Source: Pedobacter frigidisoli (GTDB lineage: Bacteria; Bacteroidota; Bacteroidia; Sphingobacteriales; Sphingobacteriaceae). Taken from it: a stretch of DNA of 64,000 nucleotides. Every line of letters starts with the position of its first letter. Position 1 is the first letter of the stretch. The stretch is taken from contig NZ_SJSN01000014.1 in assembly GCF_004331675.1 (NCBI RefSeq), positions 80,711 through 144,710 of the forward strand, written 5' to 3'. Below, one piece after another: positions 1-8,698 of this stretch. The notes under the pieces are model-generated. The model searched no databases, had not been told where the DNA came from, and saw only the letters and a list, made by a program, of their open reading frames with translations. Made by a program: the position numbers and the translations under genes.

Positions 1-56
1 CCTTATTTAAAATCTTTCTAATTTAACTCAAAAATTTTATCTTTACCAATAACGCA

Positions 57-179
57 ATGGACAAAGAAAAAGTAAAGTTATGGTTTAAGCGGATAGGGGT
101 TGTTGGGTTTTTATTCTTCCTGATAAAAGGATTGATTTGGCTTGTTATTTTTTATTTTATTGGCAAGAACGTTACTTAA
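57..179 (+). CDS. small single-pass membrane protein, unknown function (40 aa)
   Basis: An ATG-started frame of 40 codons. The N-terminus is basic and lysine-rich, followed by one hydrophobic segment at about residues 14-36, so it would be a small inner-membrane protein. A promoter-like TATCTTTA (38-45) lies 11 bases before the ATG, the usual Bacteroidota layout. The 3' end overlaps the converging GtrA gene by 8 bases. The function is unknown. The start, promoter and membrane segment support it, but its small size leaves doubt. Confidence 0.5.
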   Translation: MDKEKVKLWFKRIGVVGFLFFLIKGLIWLVIFYFIGKNVT

Positions 180-552
180 AGGTAAACAGCATATTAGCCA
201 AGAAATTCCAAACGAACACAATTACAATCGCAAAAAACTTCGCTACATAAAAATTCGTTCCATTTTTACGCTGGTGAAAAAGGTAAATAATAAAAGTATT
301 CAAGCCTAATCCAATTAAACTGACTACTAAGAATTTACTAAATTCTGTGCCCCAATGTGTATTGGTACTCTGAAAAGTCCAAACCCGATTAATCAGATAA
401 TTGTTGGTTACCGCTAATGTAAAACCAATTGCATTTGCAACATACTTGTTTACTTTTATCTTTTCCTTAAAAAGCCAGGTCGCTCCAAAATCAATTGCCA
501 TTCCCAGCAAGCCAGTTAATCCAAATTTTAAAATGCGGAAGAATAAATCCAT
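172..552 (-). CDS. GtrA-like family membrane protein
   Basis: A 126-residue protein with four predicted membrane helices (about 7-26, 38-56, 73-92, 100-122) and the family motif NNYLINRVWTF at residues 50-60. GtrA-like proteins are thought to help move lipid-linked sugars across the inner membrane, or to assist glycosyltransferases that use undecaprenyl-phosphate sugars. It starts one base after the stop of the GT39 glycosyltransferase on the same strand, so the two are almost surely co-transcribed and may act together on the same lipid-linked sugar. The substrate cannot be read from the sequence. Confidence 0.88.
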   Translation of the reverse strand: MDLFFRILKFGLTGLLGMAIDFGATWLFKEKIKVNKYVANAIGFTLAVTNNYLINRVWTFQSTNTHWGTEFSKFLVVSLIGLGLNTFIIYLFHQRKNGTNFYVAKFFAIVIVFVWNFLANMLFTFK

Positions 553-553
553 A

Positions 554-2194
554 TTAATTTATTTTAACCAGATAAAAATGTTCTAAAACTTGAGGGCGAG
601 TTTTAGCGTTGATGAATTTTCCAGTCAATTTGGTGATGTGATAATATTCAAAGGACTTTAACACTTCAGCATGGTATTCGGTTTTTAATCTTTCGAGTTC
701 TGATTCTGATGCATAAATCACTAATTCTTTTTCATCCCTAAATTTGTTTAGTTCCTCGTAGCTCCAAAAATATTTTGCTTCACCGCTAACATAAAAATCA
801 AATGAATAGGCATCGCCATAATTTAATACCGATGCTTTGGCATTCGGATGATTTTCATTTAACCATTTGGCTGCAACCATACCCGATTCATATTTCAATA
901 CTGATGGATAGAAAAATCCGGAAAGGAAAATCATCAGGCCTACGGATATAAATGCGCTTCTGGCAATTAATATTTGGGTTTTAATGCCTTTAAAAATTAA
1001 AATAGATGCAAGAAGCAGAATAACGGGTATACCAATTGAAAAATATTTACAATCGACCTGAAAAATAATGGCAATTGCTGCCAATAAGATTACAATTAGA
1101 AAGGCCAGTACCATTTGGATATTGTAAAATATTCTCAAAATTTTCCCATCAAGCTTTTGCAAAAATACCGCGGTTATAATGGCAAATTGAGGCAAAATAA
1201 TCAAGATATAGTGTGGAAGTTGAAATTTCGATAAAGAAAACAATAAAAACGTAATGACAGCGCTTGCCCAAATAATAATACTTTCTGCTGGTAATTTTAA
1301 CCTATTATTCTTTTTAAAAAGATTAACTACTGCCGTATAAAATAAAATCGACCAAGGTAAAAAAGCCCAAAGCGTGGTGTGCAAAAAGAACGATTTGTCG
1401 CCTTTGCCTTTTATAGGTCCGTTGTTAAAAAAGCGTCCGAACTGGCTATCCCAAAAGAAAAACTTGATTCCGGATGTTCCCTGTTTGCCAAAAAATAATT
1501 TTTCTGGATGTAAATCCCATTGGATGTATAAGGTGTACAGCTCAGGAATAATAAATGCTAAAATAAGTAAAATGGCAATCCACCATTTCGGCTTAAATAA
1601 CTGCTTCCATTGCTTAGTTAGCAACCAATAAATAATAAATCCACCAAAAACGGGAATCAAAACAAAAATCCCTTTAATCATAATGGCACAAGCGGCAAAG
1701 AATGAACCTGCAATTAGGTGCCAAAATGAATTTGTATGTGCCTTGTAATAATGATAAATTGCTGCGAGCGTAAAGGTTGTAATGTATATCTCTGCCCGAA
1801 CATCGAAAGTTGAAATGAGCACATGCAGCGAGCTTAAGAAAATGAGCACACTGATTAATCCTGTTTTTTCATTGTAAATAGCTTTAGCCAACTTGTAAAC
1901 ATACCAGGCTCCCAGTAATCCGAATAAAAACGAAGCCAGCTTATATGCAAATGCGTTGATGCCGAAAACCTTAAAAAACGCTGCTGCCAGCCAAAAAGTT
2001 AAATGTGGTTTATCTAGCCAATCTGCACCACGAACGTACAGGTTTGTCCAATCATTTCGTAAAACCATGTTTTTGGCAATCGATGCATAAAGTGCAGAAT
2101 CAGGTTCCATCACACCGCCAAAAAGTGCCAACGAACTTACAACAACAATTATTGCAATTAAGATTTTATATACGGAAGTATCCTTTAAGTTCAT
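554..2194 (-). CDS. GT39 / ArnT-like membrane glycosyltransferase
   Basis: A 546-residue polytopic membrane protein of the dolichyl-phosphate-mannose mannosyltransferase/ArnT superfamily (PMT_2). The acidic motif expected in the first external loop is present (EPDSALYA, residues 30-37), followed by the WLDKPHLTFWL stretch at 59-69 typical of ArnT-like enzymes. About 11 membrane segments are followed by a soluble C-terminal domain from about residue 440. These enzymes transfer a sugar from a polyprenyl-phosphate donor to lipid A, protein or another acceptor outside the inner membrane. It is the first gene of a two-gene unit with the GtrA-like gene and is divergent from pdxJ. Donor and acceptor are unknown. 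Confidence 0.87.
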   Translation of the reverse strand: MNLKDTSVYKILIAIIVVVSSLALFGGVMEPDSALYASIAKNMVLRNDWTNLYVRGADWLDKPHLTFWLAAAFFKVFGINAFAYKLASFLFGLLGAWYVYKLAKAIYNEKTGLISVLIFLSSLHVLISTFDVRAEIYITTFTLAAIYHYYKAHTNSFWHLIAGSFFAACAIMIKGIFVLIPVFGGFIIYWLLTKQWKQLFKPKWWIAILLILAFIIPELYTLYIQWDLHPEKLFFGKQGTSGIKFFFWDSQFGRFFNNGPIKGKGDKSFFLHTTLWAFLPWSILFYTAVVNLFKKNNRLKLPAESIIIWASAVITFLLFSLSKFQLPHYILIILPQFAIITAVFLQKLDGKILRIFYNIQMVLAFLIVILLAAIAIIFQVDCKYFSIGIPVILLLASILIFKGIKTQILIARSAFISVGLMIFLSGFFYPSVLKYESGMVAAKWLNENHPNAKASVLNYGDAYSFDFYVSGEAKYFWSYEELNKFRDEKELVIYASESELERLKTEYHAEVLKSFEYYHITKLTGKFINAKTRPQVLEHFYLVKIN

Positions 2195-2242
2195 TTACAG
2201 GAAGCAAATATGAGTAAAAAAAAGTCAAATTTATTTAAGGTT

Positions 2243-2273
2243 TCTGATTAACAGGAGCAAAGCCTTATCTTTG
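2243..2273 (+). promoter_or_regulatory. pdxJ promoter, probable leaderless start
   Basis: A -7 element TATCTTTG (2266-2273) is preceded at 19 bases by TCTG, a near match to the -33 TTTG. The pdxJ ATG lies only 5 bases beyond the -7 element, so the transcript probably begins at or within a few bases of the start codon. Confidence 0.7.
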
Positions 2274-2277
2274 CTGT

Positions 2278-2994
2278 ATGACAAAGTTATCGGTTAATAT
2301 CAATAAAATTGCTACGCTTCGTAACAGTCGCGGCGGTAATAATCCTGATTTGGTTAAGGTTGCCTTAGATTGTGAGCGTTTCGGTACACAGGGAATTACG
2401 GTACATCCCCGCCCTGATGAACGCCACATTCGCTATCAAGATGTTTACGATTTAAAAGCTGCAATTGCTACGGAATTTAACATTGAAGGTAATTGCAGGG
2501 AAGATAAATTTGTCGATTTAGTTTTGGCGAACAAGCCTGCCCAAGTTACTTTAGTGCCAGATGCTGAAGGTCAGATTACATCAAACCATGGTTGGGATAC
2601 CATTAAGCATAAGGATTATTTAAAAGAAATGGTTTCTGTCTTTCAAAAGGAAGGCATTCGTGTTTCCATTTTTGTTGACCCTGTAGTTGAAATGGTAGAA
2701 GGTGCTGCTGAAACAGGTACGGATAGAATTGAGTTGTATACCGAAGCTTATGCGCACAATTATTACGGGGATAGAGAAAAAGCAATCGTTAATTATATTG
2801 CAGCAGCTCATCATGCTAATCATTTAAAGCTGGGTATTAACGCCGGTCATGATTTAGACCTGCACAACCTGCATTATTTTGCTCAAAGCATCCCCGGTTT
2901 ATTGGAAGTTTCTATTGGTCATGCGCTAATTAGCGATGCGCTTTATTTGGGATTAGAGACTACTGTTCATAAATATTTACAACAACTTGCTTAG
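2278..2994 (+). CDS. pdxJ: pyridoxine 5'-phosphate synthase
   Basis: This 238-residue TIM-barrel enzyme condenses 1-deoxyxylulose 5-phosphate with 3-amino-2-oxopropyl phosphate to make pyridoxine 5'-phosphate, the last step of DXP-dependent vitamin B6 synthesis in the cytoplasm. The family signature TVHPRPDERHI is at 41-51. Residues matching the known active site are His43, Glu70 (in IEGN) and His191 (in GINAGHDLDL). The length is normal for the family. It has its own promoter and is divergent from the GT39 gene. The product also serves GcvP, a PLP enzyme encoded about 2.3 kb downstream, but nothing suggests co-regulation. Confidence 0.97.
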   Translation: MTKLSVNINKIATLRNSRGGNNPDLVKVALDCERFGTQGITVHPRPDERHIRYQDVYDLKAAIATEFNIEGNCREDKFVDLVLANKPAQVTLVPDAEGQITSNHGWDTIKHKDYLKEMVSVFQKEGIRVSIFVDPVVEMVEGAAETGTDRIELYTEAYAHNYYGDREKAIVNYIAAAHHANHLKLGINAGHDLDLHNLHYFAQSIPGLLEVSIGHALISDALYLGLETTVHKYLQQLA

Positions 2995-2997
2995 TTT

Positions 2998-3112
2998 TAA
3001 CCGCAAAGACTGCAAAGAAATTTGGCGCAAAGAAACGCAAAGTTAGGTGCTTAGTTTAAATTCAGCTTTGCGTGTCTTTGCGTTTTACTTAGTGTTCTTT
3101 GCGGTTAACCCT
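2998..3112. repeat. CGCAAAG-type intergenic inverted repeat, copy 1
   Basis: The DNA between pdxJ and the DMT transporter starts with TTTTAACCGCAAAG and ends with CTTTGCGGTTAACC, with several further CGCAAAG/CTTTGCG units between, so the transcript could fold into a long imperfect hairpin. A second copy lies just after the same transporter gene (4014-4122). Confidence 0.8.
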
Positions 3113-3119
3113 TAACTAT

Positions 3120-4010
3120 ATGCTTAAAGGAATTCTCCTTGTTTTTTTCGGTGCCTGCAGTTTCGGCATCCTTTCCACTTTTGTAAAACTTGCCTATCAT
3201 GATGGTTACACTTTAGGTGATGTTACCGGTGCACAAGCATTTTTTGGGGCTGTGATTTTATGGGTTTTGTTTTTCTTTCAGAGCAGAACCTCAGCTTACA
3301 AAGCCAAAGAAATTAAGTTGATTACACCATGGTGGAAGATGATTCTTGCGGGAACTTGTACAGGTTTGGTTTCCGTATTTTACTATCAATGCGTTAAATT
3401 GGTTCCAAACTCGGTTGCGATTATATTGTTAATGCAATTTATTTGGATGAGTATTTTACTGGAATTAATCATCTATAAAAGGAAACCGACAGGTCTGCAG
3501 TTTTTGGCCATTCTTTTGGTTTTAGGCGGAACAGTTTTGGCCAGCGGAATGATTGAAACGAGCATCTCTAGCATAAATGTAAAAGGTATTGGCTTTGGCC
3601 TACTGGCTGCAATTTCTTACGCAGGCTTTTTAATGTTGAGTGGTAGAATTGGAAATGAATACCCGGCATTAAAGAAAAGTGCGCTCATGATTACTGGTGC
3701 TTGTATTTTAATCTTCCTAATTTTTCCGCCAACATTTCTATTTAATGGTGCACTAAATGGAAGTTTGTTAAAATGGGGCTTAATTATTTCCGTTTTCGGG
3801 ACGGTAATTCCACCATTGTTTTATGCGGAAGGTGTGCCACAAATTGGGACGGCTTTAAGCTCGATCTTGAGTGCAGCCGAACTACCGGTAGCCGTAATGA
3901 TGGCAGGCTTTGTGTTGCAAGAGCAGGTGTCTTTTTTGCGTTGGGTGGGTGTTTGCGTAATTTTATCGGCAATGGTTATGCCAAATCTGAAGTATTTGAA
4001 GAGACGTTGA
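3120..4010 (+). CDS. EamA/DMT-superfamily transporter
   Basis: A 296-residue membrane protein with about ten hydrophobic helices in two homologous halves (roughly residues 1-140 and 150-290), the layout of EamA drug/metabolite exporters. The start is placed at the ATG at 3120; an in-frame TTG at 3099 lies inside the preceding CGCAAAG repeat and would add seven residues with no family support. Members export amino acids or other small metabolites; this substrate is unknown. The gene stands alone, bracketed by two copies of the same inverted repeat. Confidence 0.88.
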   Translation: MLKGILLVFFGACSFGILSTFVKLAYHDGYTLGDVTGAQAFFGAVILWVLFFFQSRTSAYKAKEIKLITPWWKMILAGTCTGLVSVFYYQCVKLVPNSVAIILLMQFIWMSILLELIIYKRKPTGLQFLAILLVLGGTVLASGMIETSISSINVKGIGFGLLAAISYAGFLMLSGRIGNEYPALKKSALMITGACILIFLIFPPTFLFNGALNGSLLKWGLIISVFGTVIPPLFYAEGVPQIGTALSSILSAAELPVAVMMAGFVLQEQVSFLRWVGVCVILSAMVMPNLKYLKRR

Positions 4011-4013
4011 TGT

Positions 4014-4122
4014 TTAACCGCAAAGAAAGCAGAGTTGAATGCGCAAAGATCACAAAGCTGGGTGCTCAAATTTTTTACTTCTCTTCCTTTGCGAAAAACT
4101 TTGTGTTCTTTGCGGTTAGAAT
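4014..4122. repeat. CGCAAAG-type intergenic inverted repeat, copy 2
   Basis: It begins AACCGCAAAGAAAGC right after the transporter stop and ends TTCTTTGCGGTTAG, with internal CGCAAAG and CTTTGCG units. It is the same family as 2998-3112, in the same kind of position (directly after a stop codon). Confidence 0.78.
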
Positions 4123-4159
4123 AAAAAATTAAATACCTTTAAAAAGCAAAATCATAAAC

Positions 4160-4723
4160 ATGAAAAAACTTACCATTTATATTTTATCATTCATCATTAT
4201 TGGCTTCGCCGGATGTAAAACCAAAACCACCATTAATCAGGATGAGGCTGGTGAAGTAATTACTGATTATTTAAAAGCTAATCCTGAATATAAAACTGCT
4301 CGTTTTAACTTCGGAGAGATAAAGTTTAATAGCACAAACGATATGTTTGAGCTTGGAAAATATAAATCTTTAGCAAGCAAAGGATTGATAACACTAAGTT
4401 TAAAAGAGGCTAAGAAGAAATTTCTTTCAAAGGATAGCAGTTTTGTTTATCAAATCACATTAACGGATAAAGCGAGTCCCTTGGTTTTAAAACAAGATGG
4501 CAATAAGGCGACGGTAAAAGTTGTTACTTATGTTTTAGCCGATGAAAAACCCGTAGATTTTGCTCAGGTTAATTCTAGCACTGCAAAGGTGACGGTTTCG
4601 CTTAAAATGGTAACTACCGATTTTGAGCCTTTCGATAAAGATGCAAGCAAGAATAGCAACTTCATCACTAAAACTTACAAGTTAAAGTTGAGCAAGGATG
4701 AAGGCTGGAAAGTGCAGAAGTAA
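4160..4723 (+). CDS. predicted lipoprotein, unknown function
   Basis: 187 residues with a lipoprotein signal peptide: basic MKK start, hydrophobic stretch 4-16 and lipobox GFAGC with the acceptor Cys at 19. The rest is soluble, lysine-rich and mixed alpha/beta, with no motif I recognise. After lipidation it would sit in the inner or outer membrane facing the periplasm. It follows the transporter by 150 bases that hold the CGCAAAG repeat, so it is probably a separate unit. Confidence 0.75.
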   Translation: MKKLTIYILSFIIIGFAGCKTKTTINQDEAGEVITDYLKANPEYKTARFNFGEIKFNSTNDMFELGKYKSLASKGLITLSLKEAKKKFLSKDSSFVYQITLTDKASPLVLKQDGNKATVKVVTYVLADEKPVDFAQVNSSTAKVTVSLKMVTTDFEPFDKDASKNSNFITKTYKLKLSKDEGWKVQK

Positions 4724-4845
4724 TATAAAACTTAGATTGCCCTTGGCTAATGCCGAATGGCATGAAAAGCTAAAGCCAATATGGTTTATGCTGCAGTGTT
4801 AACTCTTAAACAGTAAAGCTAAACTTTATTTTGCAAATTCATTTT

Positions 4846-4863
4846 CGTCTGCTTTAGCAGACG
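4846..4863. repeat. REP-like perfect hairpin (CCGTC family)
   Basis: CGTCTGC-TTTA-GCAGACG is a perfect 7-bp stem with a 4-base loop. It sits between GCTAAAGCC (about 4769) and GGCTCTAGCC (about 4887), a layout shared with the hairpin at 14825-14844, which also follows a GGCTAAAGCC. It resembles short REP palindromes. The rest of 4724-4930 shows no gene. Confidence 0.7.
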
Positions 4864-4937
4864 GAACGTTGAGCAGGTGCAACGGGCTCTAGCCAAAATT
4901 GGCGCTTTGCAAACTGTGTTTTTTGCAGTTTCCTGAT

Positions 4938-5094
4938 TTTCTAAACCCGACCGCCGCGAAAATACTTTTGTTGCTTTAAAAAGTTACTAACTCTTCTGAG
5001 CTAATCGTAATTAGAGTTAGTAACTTTTGCAATAAAAGATTGTAGCAAACGGCGGGAACAAACTTTAATTTCTGTACAGTCGTTGCTTTCCAAA
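4938..5094 (-). repeat. frame repeat with hairpin cargo, copy A
   Basis: Read on the minus strand it begins TTGGAAAGCAACG, then TTCCCGCCGTTTGCTACAATC, then a 13-bp-stem hairpin (AGTTACTAACTCT / AGAGTTAGTAACT), then AAAGTATTTTCGCGGC and ends GTCGGGTTTAGAAA. Both ends match copy C (14560-14754) closely, while the central hairpin is different. 5095-5231 holds no recognisable gene. Confidence 0.85.
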
Positions 5095-5231
5095 TAAATA
5101 GAATTCAAACAAGAATAAACAAACGTTTGTCCTGAAAACACAGCTTAAAATCTACTTTTATACTCGCTTTTAAACGTAAATAAGACACCTTTTTTACATA
5201 GGTAAATAGCAAAAAACAATTCCGAAATTCT

Positions 5232-5239
5232 TACCTTTG
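5232..5239 (+). promoter_or_regulatory. gcvP promoter -7 element
   Basis: TACCTTTG matches the Bacteroidota -7 consensus TAnnTTTG and lies 23 bases before the gcvP ATG. No good -33 TTTG is seen at the expected spacing. Confidence 0.5.
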
Positions 5240-5262
5240 CGCCATCTTATTATTCATATAGC

Positions 5263-8139
5263 ATGAGCTTAAATATCCACTACAAAGAAGAGTTTCAAAA
5301 CCGACATATTGCGCCAAATCAAGAAGATACTGAGGCGATGTTGCAAACCGTTGGCGTAAATTCAATTGATGAACTGATTGAACAAACAGTTCCGGCAGCG
5401 ATTAGGTTAAAACAGCCTTTAAATTTGCCGCCAGCGAAATCGGAAACGGAATATCTTGGTGCTTTAAAACAAACTTCATTGTTAAATAAAGTTTTCAAAA
5501 GCTTTATTGGTCAGGGTTATTATGATACGATTACGCCTGGTGTAATTTTGCGTAACGTATTTGAAAATCCGGGATGGTACACACAATACACGCCTTACCA
5601 AGCAGAAATTGCGCAAGGTCGTTTACAAGCGTTATTAAATTTCCAAACGATGGTTATCGATTTAACCGGGATGGAAATTGCCAATGCATCACTTTTAGAT
5701 GAGGGTACAGCTGCGGCTGAGGCCATGTTTATGCAATATAGTACACGTAAAAATCAAGCTGCGAAAAAATATTTCGTATCGGAATTGGTTTTCGCTCAAA
5801 CTATAGATATTTTAAAAACCCGTGCCAATCCTTACGGAATAGAATTGATTATTGGAAGTCATTTGGATTTCGTAGCTACCGAAGATTTCTTCGGAGCAAT
5901 TGTTCAATATCCGGCAGGAAATGGTGAGGTTTTCGATTACAAAAACTTTGCATCAGAACTTCATAATCAAAATATTAAATTAACAGTTGCAGCTGATATT
6001 TTAAGCTTAACCTTATTAACGCCTCCGGGCGAATGGGGCGCTGATATTGTAGTAGGTACCACGCAACGTTTCGGTATTCCGATGGGTTTTGGCGGACCGC
6101 ATGCAGCATTTTTCGCAACTAAAGAAGAATATAAACGTTCAATCCCTGGTCGTATTATCGGTGTAACCATCGATAGTCATGGCGATTACGCTTTACGTAT
6201 GGCTTTGCAAACCCGCGAGCAACACATCCGTAGAGATAAAGCGACTTCAAACATTTGTACGGCGCAGGCTTTATTAGCAATTATGGCTGGTTTCTATGCA
6301 GCTTATCATGGTCCGAAAGGCTTAAATGCCATTGCAGAACGTACACACGGTTTGGCAATCAGCTTGGCTTCTACACTTAAAAACTTAGGCTACGAACAGT
6401 TAAGTTCTGTTTATTTCGATACGATTCGTTTCGAATTGGGCGATTTAAAAGGCGGCATCCAATCAGGATGTATTGATAACGAAATCAATTTAAACTATAC
6501 AGGAAGCATCGCTACTATTTCTTTCGATGAAACCAGCACTTTTGAAGATGTGGCTTTGATTGCTAAAATCTTCGCAAAGGTTAAAGCAATTGCTGCTGAT
6601 GAAGTGGAAGTTGTAGAAAACGTAGAAACGGTTATTCCAACGGAATTACAACGTACTTCAACCTATTTAACACACCCAATTTTCAATTCGCACCATTCAG
6701 AACATGAAATGTTGCGTTACATCAAATCTTTAGAGGCAAAAGATTTATCGCTTTGCCACTCCATGATTGCTTTGGGTAGCTGTACCATGAAATTAAATGC
6801 AACTGCAGAAATGATTCCGGTTACCTGGTCTCATTTTGGTCGAGTTCATCCATTTGCTCCAGCCGACCAGGTATTAGGTTATTATTCGGTTTTCAATGAG
6901 TTAGATAAATGGTTAAGTGAAATTACAGGTTTTGCAGCAATGAGTTTACAGCCAAACGCTGGTGCGCAAGGCGAGTATGCTGGTTTGATGGTTATCCGTG
7001 CTTACCACCACGATAGAGGCGATTTCCACCGTAACGTAGCTTTAATTCCTGCATCTGCTCACGGTACAAACCCTGCTTCTGCAGCAATGGCCGATATGAA
7101 AATCGTTGTGGTAAAATCGTTGGAAAACGGTAACATCGATGTTGAAGATTTAAAGGCAAAAGCAGAATTACATAAAGACAATTTATCTTGTCTGATGGTA
7201 ACTTATCCGTCAACTCACGGCGTATTCGAAGAAAGCATTATCGAAATTTGTGAAACTATTCACGCCAACGGCGGACAAGTTTACATGGATGGTGCGAACA
7301 TGAATGCACAGGTTGGTTTAACAAGTCCGGCTAATATTGGTGCCGATGTTTGTCACTTAAACTTGCACAAAACTTTCTGTATTCCTCACGGCGGTGGCGG
7401 TCCGGGTATGGGCCCAATCGGTGTGGCGAAACACTTAGTGCCTTATCTTCCTGGTCATGCCGTGGTTGATATCGATAAAGGAAAATCAATTTCTGCGGTT
7501 TCATCTGCACCTTGGGGTTCAGCATCAATCTTGATTATTTCTCACGCTTACATCGCCATGATGGGTGCTGAGGGATTAACCAATGCTACTAAGTACGCGA
7601 TTTTAAACGCAAACTATATGAAAGCTCGTTTAGAGCAACATTATCCGGTGCTTTATTCTGGCGCTCAAGGTCGTTGTGCACACGAAATGATTTTAGATTG
7701 CCGCTCATTCAAAGCTTTCGGAATTGAAGTTACAGATATTGCAAAACGATTAATGGATTACGGTTTCCATGCACCAACGGTTTCATTCCCGGTTGCGGGT
7801 ACTTTAATGGTTGAGCCTACAGAATCGGAGCCTAAACATGAGTTAGATCGTTTTTGTGATGCTTTAATTGCGATTAAAAATGAAATTACCGAAGTAGAAA
7901 ATGGAACATTAGATAAAGTTGATAATCCACTTAAAAATGCACCTCATACAGTTTCGGTAATCACGGCTAATGAATGGGAGCATGCTTACAGCCGTCAAAC
8001 AGCTGCGTTTCCGCTTCCTTATGTGTTAGAGCGCAAGTTTTGGCCATCCGTTGGTCGTGTTAACGATAGCCATGGCGACCGCTCATTAATTTGTGCTTGC
8101 CCGCCTGTAGAAAGTTATTTGGAAGAAATAGTTCCATAG
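5263..8139 (+). CDS. gcvP: glycine dehydrogenase (decarboxylating), P-protein
   Basis: This 958-residue single-chain P-protein of the glycine cleavage system decarboxylates glycine and passes the aminomethyl group to lipoylated GcvH. Both homologous halves that some bacteria encode separately as GcvPA and GcvPB are fused here (about 1-440 and 460-958). The PLP lysine is K703 in HLNLHKTFC, followed by the glycine-rich loop HGGGGPGMGP. The C-terminal motif GRVNDSHGDR is present. Length and residues are normal. The genes for T and H proteins are not adjacent, as is usual in this phylum. A TAnnTTTG promoter lies upstream. Confidence 0.98.
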   Translation: MSLNIHYKEEFQNRHIAPNQEDTEAMLQTVGVNSIDELIEQTVPAAIRLKQPLNLPPAKSETEYLGALKQTSLLNKVFKSFIGQGYYDTITPGVILRNVFENPGWYTQYTPYQAEIAQGRLQALLNFQTMVIDLTGMEIANASLLDEGTAAAEAMFMQYSTRKNQAAKKYFVSELVFAQTIDILKTRANPYGIELIIGSHLDFVATEDFFGAIVQYPAGNGEVFDYKNFASELHNQNIKLTVAADILSLTLLTPPGEWGADIVVGTTQRFGIPMGFGGPHAAFFATKEEYKRSIPGRIIGVTIDSHGDYALRMALQTREQHIRRDKATSNICTAQALLAIMAGFYAAYHGPKGLNAIAERTHGLAISLASTLKNLGYEQLSSVYFDTIRFELGDLKGGIQSGCIDNEINLNYTGSIATISFDETSTFEDVALIAKIFAKVKAIAADEVEVVENVETVIPTELQRTSTYLTHPIFNSHHSEHEMLRYIKSLEAKDLSLCHSMIALGSCTMKLNATAEMIPVTWSHFGRVHPFAPADQVLGYYSVFNELDKWLSEITGFAAMSLQPNAGAQGEYAGLMVIRAYHHDRGDFHRNVALIPASAHGTNPASAAMADMKIVVVKSLENGNIDVEDLKAKAELHKDNLSCLMVTYPSTHGVFEESIIEICETIHANGGQVYMDGANMNAQVGLTSPANIGADVCHLNLHKTFCIPHGGGGPGMGPIGVAKHLVPYLPGHAVVDIDKGKSISAVSSAPWGSASILIISHAYIAMMGAEGLTNATKYAILNANYMKARLEQHYPVLYSGAQGRCAHEMILDCRSFKAFGIEVTDIAKRLMDYGFHAPTVSFPVAGTLMVEPTESEPKHELDRFCDALIAIKNEITEVENGTLDKVDNPLKNAPHTVSVITANEWEHAYSRQTAAFPLPYVLERKFWPSVGRVNDSHGDRSLICACPPVESYLEEIVP

Positions 8140-8317
8140 GCCTCACCCTATTAAAGTTTGAGGTAATTGTCGTTTTGTGCAAGTCCCTCTCCAGAAGAGA
8201 GGGAACCAAAGATTGCGATTTGAACCATTAGGTTTAATGTTGTGTCCTCAAAACCCTCTCTTCTGGAGAGGGATGCTAAAGCATTTGCCAAAGCACAAAC
8301 TTTCATTGGGTGAGGCC
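8139..8317. repeat. nested inverted-repeat element after gcvP
   Basis: The outer arms are GGCCTCACCC (8139-8148, the first G being the last base of the gcvP stop) and GGGTGAGGCC (8308-8317). The inner arms, 8184-8204 and 8254-8273, are complementary and centred on CTCTCCAGAAGAGAG / CTCTCTTCTGGAGAG. Each inner arm is itself nearly palindromic. Confidence 0.82.
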
Positions 8318-8322
8318 AAATC

Positions 8323-8371
8323 ATCTGCAAGTTTTATGAATTCATTTTCATAAAGCTTGCAGATTTTTTTT
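8323..8371 (+). terminator. rho-independent terminator downstream of gcvP
   Basis: A stem of about 18 bp (ATCTGCAAGTTTTATGAA paired with TTCATAAAGCTTGCAGAT) is followed directly by a run of eight T. It probably ends the gcvP transcript after it has passed through the inverted repeat. Confidence 0.85.
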
Positions 8372-8388
8372 GTTTATCCCCTTTCTGC

Positions 8389-8426
8389 ACCTTGCTATCC
8401 CCTTTTGGAGGGGGCTGGGGGAGGAT
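8389..8426. repeat. CCCCT/AGGGG repeat fragment
   Basis: ATCCCCTTTTGGAGGGGG followed by CTGGGGGAGG resembles one arm of the CCCCT/AGGGG inverted-repeat family seen at 26719-26843, 45021-45135 and 48455-48702, here without the partner arm. Confidence 0.55.
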
Positions 8427-8448
8427 TTTTTTAATTTTAAAGTTTTTT

Positions 8449-8641
8449 TTTGGAAATGAGCGTCAGTATTTCAACGGAAACACCAGCCCCGCCATTCGTT
8501 TCGATCTTATTAAACAACTCCTGTCATTCTGAGGCACGAAGCATCTGTTTCATCGGTTGCAGGTGCTTCGTGCCTCAGCATGACAGCATATTCAAGGTTG
8601 CTGCAATCTAAAATATTTCCACTGTTGTCGAGTTTATAAAC
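8449..8641 (+). repeat. frame repeat with hairpin cargo, copy B
   Basis: It begins TTTTTGGAAATGAGCG, continues CAGCCCCGCCATTCGTTTCG, carries a long hairpin at 8521-8586 (arms CTGTCATTCTGAGGCACGAA and its near-perfect complement) and ends AAATATTTCCACTGTTGTCG-AGTTTATAAA. The flanks are diverged from copy C but the cargo hairpin is nearly identical to that of copy C. Confidence 0.72.
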
Positions 8642-8680
8642 AATGGTTAAATGCCACGAATTACTAATCTAAAGGCCTTG

Positions 8681-8698
8681 GTTCGTGTCCTCACGAAC
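8681..8698. repeat. GTTCGTG hairpin
   Basis: GTTCGTG-TCCT-CACGAAC is a perfect 7-bp stem with a 4-base loop, related to the GGTCTGTG hairpins at 12745-12814. The remainder of 8699-8864 shows no further structure. Confidence 0.65.

Noticed and set aside
3099..3119. Upstream TTG start for the DMT transporter
   Set aside because: The TTG lies inside the CGCAAAG repeat; the ATG at 3120 gives the normal N-terminus.
3773..4132. 119-codon frame over the end of the DMT gene
   Set aside because: It is an out-of-frame reading of the transporter 3' end plus the downstream CGCAAAG repeat.
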